32,583 nt of DNA from Planctomycetota bacterium (lineage in GTDB: Bacteria; Planctomycetota; Phycisphaerae; UBA1845), in the NCBI GenBank assembly GCA_024275565.1, contig JAJRYY010000079.1, positions 1 through 32,583 on the forward strand, written 5' to 3'. Made by a program: the position numbers and the translations under genes. Positions within the stretch are counted from its first letter, which is position 1. Each line of letters begins with the position of its first letter. The notes beneath the pieces were generated by a model that searched no databases, was not told the DNA's origin, and was given only the letters and a program-made list of their open reading frames with translations. Positions 1 through 6,749 of the stretch are shown here, piece by piece.

Positions 1-1
1 A

Positions 2-1468
2 TCCTTCGAGGTCAGGGAGATGGTGGCCAGTGAAGGTGTCACCATCGCCAACGCCAGTTACATCGCTCCTCAGGATGTCGGAAATGTTCTTTTCACGGTT
101 GAGGTTCAGGATTTTTCCGGGAACCGTCTCAGCACGACTGCTGCGCTTACGGTGACGTCGGCTGGTCCACTGAGCATCGCAGAAGCGTCTGCCACGCCTG
201 CTCAAGTTCCGCCTGGTACCAGTTCTGTGTTGAAAACCGCCGCTCAAGGTGGAACACCACCCTATACCATATCGTACGCTATCGCAGAAGGAACCAACAA
301 CCCTGGCGGTGGTCTGTCCAGTTTGCAGTGCAGTGGTTTGGGTGAGCTTGAGCAATGTGAGGTCACCTATTCCGCACCGCCGGACACAACCGGTACCGAC
401 CTCGTCAACATCCGAATCGACGACGCTGTTGGAGCTACAGTGAGCACGACGGTCCCTCTGATTATCTCCTCCTCTCAAACGCTGAGCGTGAATGCCAGTC
501 CAGGGTCCACCGTTGTGCAGGATTCCGTCGGATCGACGCAGATTACAGGAACCATCGCAGGCGGAACCCCGCCGTACGACATGTGTTTTCGCTTCGCCAA
601 CGCTGTCCCCACGGGCAGTACGCTTGTGGCTGAGGGGGATTGCAACGATGTGTTCACTGATTTCACGGATTGTAATTGTGGACTGGTGCCGGCTGGGAAC
701 GCCACCAGTGTTGTCCGCACGCGACGTTTTGAGGCTGGCAGCGGGCTTGGTAGTGTCCGCGTCGAAATCATGGTCCGCGATGCCGTGGGCGCAGAAACGT
801 CCGATTTCGCCGTTCTGGATGTCAGCCCATTCTCCGGATCCGGGCAGGTATCCATCGACACGTTCAGTGTTGCTCCCACAGGTTGCGTGACTGCACCAGA
901 CGATCAGTTCTTCATCGCATTGTCTGGAACCCGGAGGGAGGGCAGTGGTCCGGGCGAAATGTTCGAGTTCAAATTCAATGCGGTGGATCCATCGACTGCG
1001 ACCGATGTTGGAGAATTTGAGCTTGCCTCTACGGTTACACAGGGCGACAACGACCTGGCCTTCGATAACCAGTGGAAATTTGTCGGACTGAACCCGCCTC
1101 CGACTGTGCGTTTTGAGTTCAGCCTGCGGGATCTCAGCGCCGGCGTCACAGTCACGGAGCAGGTACTGGTCGATCTCATCCCCACCGGTTCTATCCTTGA
1201 TGGCGTTGCGATGACCCCGGTGGTTGATTTCGATGTCTGCGAGGACAACATCATCAACCTCGCGGCCACGCCTGATCCGGCTGATAATCCGGACCTTGAC
1301 TACACCTGGACCCTTCCGGACGGTTCGCCCTGCCCGGCGGCGGATTGCGTCGATAATGATCTCATCATCGACCTGAGCGCTGTCCTGCCCGTCGACCTTG
1401 ACGATTTTACCGGTACTTATACCGTCACATTGGCCCGGCCTGACAACAATGGATGCACCGATGCTTAA
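2..1468 (+). CDS. Ig/PKD-like repeat surface protein, 5'-truncated; upstream part of a gene split by an in-frame TAA
   Basis: The frame is open at the left window edge, so the true start lies outside; the ATG at position 20 is internal. The visible 488 residues are beta-rich, Ser/Thr/Gly/Asp-rich repeats with the recurring element GGTPPY (near nt 250 and 560), as in Ig-like, PKD or SprB-like modules of secreted proteins. Paired cysteines are frequent, which fits an extracytoplasmic protein. The frame ends at TAA (1466-1468), but the same frame continues without another stop to 3937 with the same composition: the residues after the stop read AVDVTVRRNPTSDAGGPYP, a normal continuation of a PKD-like domain. 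I therefore read 2-3937 as one gene with a nonsense codon. The cause may be real decay, a base-call error or recoding. Role inferred: cell-surface or secreted structural/adhesion protein. No enzymatic motif was seen. Confidence 0.75.
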   Translation, partial: SFEVREMVASEGVTIANASYIAPQDVGNVLFTVEVQDFSGNRLSTTAALTVTSAGPLSIAEASATPAQVPPGTSSVLKTAAQGGTPPYTISYAIAEGTNNPGGGLSSLQCSGLGELEQCEVTYSAPPDTTGTDLVNIRIDDAVGATVSTTVPLIISSSQTLSVNASPGSTVVQDSVGSTQITGTIAGGTPPYDMCFRFANAVPTGSTLVAEGDCNDVFTDFTDCNCGLVPAGNATSVVRTRRFEAGSGLGSVRVEIMVRDAVGAETSDFAVLDVSPFSGSGQVSIDTFSVAPTGCVTAPDDQFFIALSGTRREGSGPGEMFEFKFNAVDPSTATDVGEFELASTVTQGDNDLAFDNQWKFVGLNPPPTVRFEFSLRDLSAGVTVTEQVLVDLIPTGSILDGVAMTPVVDFDVCEDNIINLAATPDPADNPDLDYTWTLPDGSPCPAADCVDNDLIIDLSAVLPVDLDDFTGTYTVTLARPDNNGCTDA

Positions 1469-1711
1469 GCGGTCGATGTTACGGTCCGCAGGAATCCGAC
1501 CTCGGACGCTGGCGGACCCTATCCGTCCACCTGCTCCGACGGACTCACGCCTGTCGCGATTGCTGGTAACACTGAATTCGATGAAAGTGTTCTCTGGACC
1601 ACCAATGGAAATGGGGTTTTCGACGATCCCACGGCGGTCGCCACGAATTATACTCCCTCAACCACGGATCCTGATCCTGTCACACTGACGCTGACAGCCG
1701 TCGCATTTTCG

Positions 1712-3937
1712 GTGTGTACAGACAGCAGTGATACGGAGATGGTCGATCTCCAGCCCGCACCTGTCCCGGTTCCGGCATCGACTGATATTCAGACGTGCGA
1801 TCTGAACCCGGTCACACTGGACGGGTCTGCCTCTCTGAACAACAGCGGTTGCAACTGGAACTGTCCTGTCGGTATCGTGGTTCCGGACGGCGTCGATCCG
1901 AGCATCGCCGAGTTTACACCCTCGACGAAGGGTATCGTCAACACCTGTACGCTGGTTTGTGACCCCGTCGCTCCGTGCGCGAATCAGCTTACAGCCCTCG
2001 TGGATATTACGTCTGTCCTCACCCCTGTTGCCAACCCGATGGCAGAATCCAACACAGTCTGCGCCGTTGATCCCGACACGGTCGCCCCGGTGCGACTCAC
2101 GGGCAGCAATACCGAATTCGCATTTGGCGTTCAGTGGACCAACATAGAACCTGGCGGCGGGATGGCCTCCGACGGTCAATTTGTCCCCGATGCGACCACA
2201 GCTGCTCCCATGTATCTGCCCGGTCCCAACGACGTCACGAACGGCGAGGTTTTTCTCCGCATGACCGCTCTCGCAGACGTCGGTTCACCCTGTGCCAATG
2301 GGTTCACGGACCTTAGCATCAGCATTCCAACGGTTCCAAAGGTCACAGACCCTGCCCTGCCGGCTGATGTTGGCGTATGTGCGCTGACGAACAGTGGTGA
2401 CGCTACATTCAGTGTTGCGGTGAATGAACCTCTTCTGAATTTCCAGTGGCAGTTTGCCGCCGATTGTCAAAACTATATTGATCTCCCGGACGCCTCCGTT
2501 TCTGGAACATCCGGCGAAAACACCGACACGCTCATCATCGCGGAGGCAGACCTCGCCAGCAATCAATCAGGGTGTTACCGATGTCGCCTGACCAACATCC
2601 AGTCGTTCGCCTGCCCGGAAGTCTTTTCAAGGGTGTCGACGCTCTGCGTCAATACTGTCCCCATTTGCAGTCTGAATGGCCTGAACTGCCCTGGCATCCA
2701 GGTGTGTGGCGACAATGTGGTCGATGGGACGGAAGAGTGTGATCCTGGTGCGGTGGGTCAGAATACTGCCACCTGTGATCGAAATTGTACGCTCGCTGTG
2801 TGCGGTGACGGCTTTACCAATACAGCCGCTGGCGAAGAGTGCGACGATGGGAACAATGTCGATGGCGACGGTTGCCAGGGTGATTGCATGAACCCTGTGT
2901 GCGGTGATGGAATTACGGATGCAGGCGAAGAATGCGACGATGGCAATTTGAGCAACAACGATGCATGCCTGAACGATTGTACGAATGCGACGTGTGGTGA
3001 TGCGTTTGTACAAATTGGTGTGGAAGATTGCGATCTCGGGTCCGCATTGAACGGACTGTCGACAACCTGCTGCACTGCGGGTTGCGATTTTGTGACAGGT
3101 GGTACAAGCTGCGACGACAACGATGTCTGCAACGGAACAGACACCTGCAATGGTGTGGGAACCTGTGATGTGGGTGTTGCGCTCAATTGCAATGATGGTG
3201 TTGGTTGCACGGACGATTCATGCGATCCGGTGCTTGGCTGCATGAACGTTGCGGATGATGACAATTGCGATGACAACGATGTCTGCAACGGGCTTGAGAC
3301 CTGCGACGCTGTGCTTGACTGTCAGGCTGGGACAGCCCTGAACTGCGACGATGGCGTAGGATGCACAGATGATTCGTGCGATACGGTCCTTGGCTGCATA
3401 AATGTTGCAGATGATGCCAATTGCGACGACAACGATGTCTGCAACGGACTTGAGACCTGTGACGCTGTCCTTGACTGTCAAGCCGGGACAGCCCTCGTCT
3501 GCGATGACAGCATCATGTGTACGATCGACTCCTGTGATCCTGTCACTGGTTGCGTCAATTTTGAAAGTGACGCATTCTGCAGCAACAGTTTCTTCTGCGA
3601 TGGACCGGAAACCTGTGATCCTGGTGCAATTGGCGCGGACCTGAATGGCTGCGTGCTTGGGACGCCCCCGTGTACGTTTGGTCTGCTTGGCGACTGCGAA
3701 ATCGCCGCGTGCAACGAATTTGACGATCAGTGTCAGGTGGATGACATGACGATGTTCCCGTGTGATTCCGATGACGACTGTAACATTTTCGGGAATGCTG
3801 GAGGTGCGACGTGCAACCTCGGAACCAACATATGCGAGTTCCCGTGCACCGTTGACGACGATTGCAACGACATCAACAACCTCGGTGATAATGGAGTTTG
3901 CAATGGTGGAACAAGCCTTTGTGAATGCACACCATAG
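1712..3937 (+). CDS. Cys-rich DUF4215-like repeat protein; downstream part of the same split gene
   Basis: This is the continuation of the 2-1468 frame. Coherent protein sequence begins at 1469, directly after the TAA; 1712 is only the first possible start (GTG, no ribosome-binding site), so independent translation is doubtful. From about 1712 to 2700 it has more Ig/PKD-like domains. From about 2702 to 3110 it has repeats of the type CGDGxxxxGEECDDGNxxxxDGC, the hallmark of DUF4215 / Myxococcus Cys-rich repeats found in secreted proteins of deltaproteobacteria, planctomycetes and marine bacteria. From 3116 to about 3583 it has three 52-residue repeats containing CDDNDVCNGxETCD, followed by a Cys-rich end. 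It lacks the C-terminal hydrophobic/basic tail seen on the next two exported proteins. Likely an extracellular, disulfide-stabilised repeat protein; ligand unknown. Confidence 0.75.
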   Translation: MCTDSSDTEMVDLQPAPVPVPASTDIQTCDLNPVTLDGSASLNNSGCNWNCPVGIVVPDGVDPSIAEFTPSTKGIVNTCTLVCDPVAPCANQLTALVDITSVLTPVANPMAESNTVCAVDPDTVAPVRLTGSNTEFAFGVQWTNIEPGGGMASDGQFVPDATTAAPMYLPGPNDVTNGEVFLRMTALADVGSPCANGFTDLSISIPTVPKVTDPALPADVGVCALTNSGDATFSVAVNEPLLNFQWQFAADCQNYIDLPDASVSGTSGENTDTLIIAEADLASNQSGCYRCRLTNIQSFACPEVFSRVSTLCVNTVPICSLNGLNCPGIQVCGDNVVDGTEECDPGAVGQNTATCDRNCTLAVCGDGFTNTAAGEECDDGNNVDGDGCQGDCMNPVCGDGITDAGEECDDGNLSNNDACLNDCTNATCGDAFVQIGVEDCDLGSALNGLSTTCCTAGCDFVTGGTSCDDNDVCNGTDTCNGVGTCDVGVALNCNDGVGCTDDSCDPVLGCMNVADDDNCDDNDVCNGLETCDAVLDCQAGTALNCDDGVGCTDDSCDTVLGCINVADDANCDDNDVCNGLETCDAVLDCQAGTALVCDDSIMCTIDSCDPVTGCVNFESDAFCSNSFFCDGPETCDPGAIGADLNGCVLGTPPCTFGLLGDCEIAACNEFDDQCQVDDMTMFPCDSDDDCNIFGNAGGATCNLGTNICEFPCTVDDDCNDINNLGDNGVCNGGTSLCECTP
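3116..3583 (+). repeat. Three 156-bp (52-residue) tandem Cys-rich repeats
   Basis: The sequence GACAACGATGTCTGCAACGG recurs at 3116, 3272 and 3428, exactly 156 bases apart. Each unit encodes a Cys-rich 52-residue module. The second and third copies are closest to each other; the second half of the last copy diverges. The exact period and high DNA identity indicate recent internal duplication. Confidence 0.85.
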
Positions 3938-3959
3938 AATGTGAATACACGCCATAGAA
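3920..3959 (+). repeat. 20-bp tandem duplication across a stop codon
   Basis: TGTGAATGCACACCATAGAA (3920-3939) is followed at once by TGTGAATACACGCCATAGAA (3940-3959), 18 of 20 bases identical. The first copy carries the TAG stop of the preceding gene and the second copy is untranslated. Confidence 0.8.
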
Positions 3960-4032
3960 CATGAGCGCGTTGTTGACCGAATGGATGAAATACAAACGAC
4001 GGACACCAGATAAGACAGAACAGGCTGATCCA

Positions 4033-5772
4033 ATGAAGATCAAAACAGTGGCATTCCAGACTACGAAACAATTGTCCATCGCAGCGTCCTTCATCGCCAT
4101 GGCGTCTGTATCAGCCAATGCACAAACGGCGGCGGATCTGTGCGATGATGCTGTGGTGCAGTCGCAATGCGTTGAGTCGATCCCCACTTCCGAGCTTGTA
4201 AACGTCTTCGGTTATGAGGAAGGTGATACTGGCCGACGGCTTCGTCGCAGGAATCTTCGGGTCGCGAGAATACTCAGCCGGCTGGATATCGACGGCGATG
4301 GGCTTCCGGATCTCGCACCCGACACCGACGGCGACGGACTCCCTGACAACTGGGAGACCGGCGGTATTGAAGGGTTGACCGCTGATCAGCGGAGCGTGGA
4401 CCGCGTGGTCTTCTACCCCGCACCTTCAGCCATCGTTCCCGGCACCCCCCCGACGCCGATATTTTCTCGATTGGCAGTCGCCACCAGCGCCCTCAATCCC
4501 GATACCGATGGCGATGGTATTTCCGATTTCGTCGAGGTATTCGGACTCCTGTTCATTGACGAAAATCGAAACGGTATTCTCGACTCCAGTGAATGGCAGG
4601 ACAAAAATGGTGACGGCCTGCCAAGTCCCGGTGAATTTCCCATCGACAACTCCGGTTCCATTGGGTTGAACCACGATTTCGACGGTTTTATCTTCACAGA
4701 TCCAACCAACCCGGATACGGACGGTGACGGAAAACTCGACCTCACGGAGGACGACGACCCGCTCATCAACCCTCGGGCTTTCGGAAACACCAGCGACGTC
4801 ATCTTCCGCTTCGATCTCGGTGAAGACTTTGCCGATCTCGATTTTGATGGTCTTGGCAACGGCATGGACATGGGCAATGACATTCGACGCTGCCAGTCAA
4901 ACGCCGACATTGGCTGCGACGGACCCAATGTTCAGACCTTCCAGTCCATCGACAATCCGCCAAATGTCGGCGATCTGATCGAAATTTTCCGAAGCGACCT
5001 TCTCGAGGCTGGCGTGGTTCCCGAATCCGCCATTGAAGATCTCCTCGGCGTCGACTGGGACGGCAACGGACTCTGGAGGCTGACGGACGTGCGAACTTGG
5101 CATATCGTCATCGATCCCGATATGCCCGATACGCTCCCGCAGGGCATGTTCGCCGAACTCTTCGCCAACGGCGACGGAACGAACCTCTACGCAACTCAGA
5201 CCTTTGCGGAACTGGCTCAACTCGTGAACGATGACCCCACCTATGACCCATACGGCGGTGGAGCGGCTCGTCGCGGAGACAATCTGGAAACACCTCGCGG
5301 TGTGGGTCTGGGGTGGCAGGATCTTCTCGCACCTTCTGGAACGACCGATTTCCTCCCGGATCCGCGCGTCTGGGCCATCCTCTATTCCTGGCGCATGCCC
5401 GGGTTCGACATCGATGGGGACGGGTTTGTGGGGGCACCAACCCTTTCCTCCACGGCGCAAAATGACGCAAATTGCGACGAAAATGGTGTCTGCACTGCCT
5501 CTGTCGCGCTGGAGCTGCAAGACGGTCGTCTCGTTCTGGTCGATGACGCAGACCGACTCGCCAACATCCAGGACGAACCATTCGACGACCGCATCAACAT
5601 CACCAATCCCGCCTTGCTTGAAGAACCCCAGCAGGACCGGGCGCTTGACGGAAGAATTGTCGCCCCGGTTGGATTTCCCAGTGCCCAGACATTCTGTGGA
5701 ACCATCGGTATGTTTTTTATCGGACTGAACTTCGTCGCCCTGGTGGGAGCAAAACGCCGCTGGCGAAAATAA
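4033..5772 (+). CDS. Secreted thrombospondin-3-like calcium-binding repeat protein with C-terminal anchor-like tail
   Basis: The start at 4033 was chosen because it begins a clear signal peptide: MKIKTVAFQ, a hydrophobic core, then a cleavage-like SANAQ near residue 31. The longer frame from 3961 adds 24 polar residues and would bury it. The mature protein (579 residues with signal) carries several Asp-rich calcium-binding motifs of the type DxDGDGxxD, for example DIDGDGLPDLAPDTDGDGLP (about residues 83-102), NPDTDGDGISD, NPDTDGDGKLD and DIDGDGFVG, as in thrombospondin type 3 repeats. The end reads CGTIGM (C555 onwards), a hydrophobic stretch and the basic tail KRRWRK. This closely resembles the end of the protein at 6750-12662 and suggests the same C-terminal sorting system. 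A rho-independent terminator lies about 150 bases downstream. Role inferred: surface-attached or exported calcium-binding structural protein. Confidence 0.8.
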   Translation: MKIKTVAFQTTKQLSIAASFIAMASVSANAQTAADLCDDAVVQSQCVESIPTSELVNVFGYEEGDTGRRLRRRNLRVARILSRLDIDGDGLPDLAPDTDGDGLPDNWETGGIEGLTADQRSVDRVVFYPAPSAIVPGTPPTPIFSRLAVATSALNPDTDGDGISDFVEVFGLLFIDENRNGILDSSEWQDKNGDGLPSPGEFPIDNSGSIGLNHDFDGFIFTDPTNPDTDGDGKLDLTEDDDPLINPRAFGNTSDVIFRFDLGEDFADLDFDGLGNGMDMGNDIRRCQSNADIGCDGPNVQTFQSIDNPPNVGDLIEIFRSDLLEAGVVPESAIEDLLGVDWDGNGLWRLTDVRTWHIVIDPDMPDTLPQGMFAELFANGDGTNLYATQTFAELAQLVNDDPTYDPYGGGAARRGDNLETPRGVGLGWQDLLAPSGTTDFLPDPRVWAILYSWRMPGFDIDGDGFVGAPTLSSTAQNDANCDENGVCTASVALELQDGRLVLVDDADRLANIQDEPFDDRINITNPALLEEPQQDRALDGRIVAPVGFPSAQTFCGTIGMFFIGLNFVALVGAKRRWRK

Positions 5773-5901
5773 GCGGAACAGCATCATACTGAAAAACGGA
5801 ATAGCATCACGCTGAAACCGGAACCGTATCATGCGGAAAGCGAACAGCGTCGTGCTGAGAGCAATACGGCATCACGCGGAAAGCGAACAGCGTCATGCTG
5901 A
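5773..5901 (+). repeat. Degenerate array of about six 20- to 23-bp repeats
   Basis: Starting right after the stop codon, the unit GCGGAACAGCATCATGCTGA (consensus) recurs about six times with many substitutions, e.g. GCGGAACAGCATCATACTGA at 5773 and GCGAACAGCGTCATGCTGA near 5882. Its AGCATCATGCT core is nearly palindromic. There are no unique spacers, so it is not a CRISPR array. Confidence 0.65.
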
Positions 5902-5902
5902 C

Positions 5903-6385
5903 TCAAGATGAGCGATCGACGGGCCTGTCCGGTGGACGGGTCCGTTTTTTCGTCCCAGCCGCCCGGGCAGCCCGCGACTGATCTTCCCGCGCCATATGGC
6001 CAGCCTCATCCGACACCATCGAACCCCCTGCCGAATCCATTCCCATCGCCCCGCCGGGTGTCCCAGCGCCCCTGCTATGTCTCCCATCAGCCCCGCCGGA
6101 TATTTCAGTACCACTGGATGCTGGATGTTCGTGCAAGGATGCAGGATGCTCGTGCACCTGCTTCACTGCATCTCGATTTTTCCGGTCCCAGTTGCACCCG
6201 CCGGGACCGGCAAATGCTGCGCACACTACAACCGCAACGGGCAGCATTCTCAGCCCACGCTTCATCAACCTGCGCTTTTTCGACCCACCCTTCATCAGCC
6301 CACCCTTCATCAACCCACGATTCTTCAGTTCTGACCGGTCCATTGCACAGTCTGTCCTGTCATTCCTGTATGGCGATCTCTCCAT
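5903..6385 (-). CDS. Possible small lipoprotein (hypothetical)
   Basis: An open frame of 160 residues from the ATG at 6385. That start is favoured over 6403 because AGGAG (6397-6393) lies seven bases upstream, and a TATAAT-like box faces leftwards at 6466-6461. The protein has a long basic N-terminus with repeated LMKGG/LMKRG, then a hydrophobic segment LPVAVVVCAAFAGPGGC whose last Cys (residue 64) could be a lipobox Cys. The rest is polar and low-complexity with a HEHPAS duplication. The n-region is unusually long; internal ATGs (for example 6265) would give a normal signal peptide. No family recognised. The frame is partly built from short repeats (15-bp and 21-bp periods), so it could be a chance frame; the ribosome-binding site and lipobox-like Cys are the only positive evidence. 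Confidence 0.4.
   Translation of the reverse strand: MERSPYRNDRTDCAMDRSELKNRGLMKGGLMKGGSKKRRLMKRGLRMLPVAVVVCAAFAGPGGCNWDRKNRDAVKQVHEHPASLHEHPASSGTEISGGADGRHSRGAGTPGGAMGMDSAGGSMVSDEAGHMAREDQSRAARAAGTKKRTRPPDRPVDRSS
5919..5950 (+). terminator. Rho-independent terminator
   Basis: ACGGGCCTGTCC (5919-5930), loop GGT, then GGACGGGTCCGT (5934-5945): a 12-bp stem with two G-T pairs, running into six T (5945-5950). It fits as the terminator of the + strand gene ending at 5772. It lies inside the 3' end of the possible - strand lipoprotein gene. Confidence 0.8.
6116..6156. repeat. 21-bp direct repeat, two copies
   Basis: GGATGCTGGATGTTCGTGCA (6116-6135) and GGATGCAGGATGCTCGTGCA (6137-6156), 18 of 20 identical with one base between. 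Read on the - strand it encodes the duplicated HEHPAS of the putative lipoprotein. Confidence 0.75.
6254..6328. repeat. Four 15-bp repeats, partly tandem
   Basis: CCCACGCTTCATCAA (6254-6268), CCCACCCTTCATCAG (6284-6298), CCCACCCTTCATCAA (6299-6313) and CCCACGATTCTTCAG (6314-6328). On the - strand the first three copies contain TTGATGAAG or CTGATGAAG, i.e. an ATG in the frame of the putative lipoprotein. Confidence 0.75.
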
Positions 6386-6439
6386 TTCACGACTCCTGAG
6401 CATTTAAGTCCCGTCACGGCCTGCTCTCTTTGCATTCAT

Positions 6440-6466
6440 TATAATCGCGGTACGTTCATTATTATA
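6440..6466. promoter_or_regulatory. Two divergent TATAAT boxes (candidate promoters)
   Basis: TATAAT occurs on the + strand at 6440-6445 and on the - strand at 6466-6461, in an AT-rich patch between the putative lipoprotein gene (-) and the large exported protein (+). No good -35 hexamer is visible at the usual spacing for either, so these are candidates only. Confidence 0.35.
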
Positions 6467-6667
6467 CGTCGCGTCGGCACGCAATATACCCGCATCGCGC
6501 AATATTTGCGCCCCTCACAAGCAGCCTTGCATGTACACATATACCCAGGATCTGGTCGCACTTTTTTAGTGTCAATTGAAATCATTCTCGACCATTGGGC
6601 AGAATCCTCCGATACACCCCGGCAGTGTTTAAGAGCACGGGGCGCCCGGTGTGGGCGGTCTGCGTGT

Positions 6668-6735
6668 GATTGCTTATAGGGTTCTCGGACGAGTGCAATG
6701 CTTCTGTCCGAGAGATTGCTACAAGGTTCTCAGGA
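6668..6735 (+). promoter_or_regulatory. Structured 5' leader: hairpin between imperfect direct repeats
   Basis: TCTCGGAC (6683-6690) and GTCCGAGA (6706-6713) form a perfect 8-bp stem with a 15-base loop. GATTGCTTATAGGGTTCTC starts at 6668 and GATTGCTACAAGGTTCTC starts at 6714; each is followed by GGA or AGGA. The second copy runs into AGGAAAGG, the likely ribosome-binding site of the gene starting at 6750. No known riboswitch was recognised; a leader regulatory element is possible. Confidence 0.4.
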
Positions 6736-6749
6736 AAGGTGTATCCAAC

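Noticed and set aside
1469-1711. Intergenic region between two separate genes
   Set aside because: It translates in the same frame as both neighbours into typical PKD-like sequence, so it belongs to one interrupted gene.
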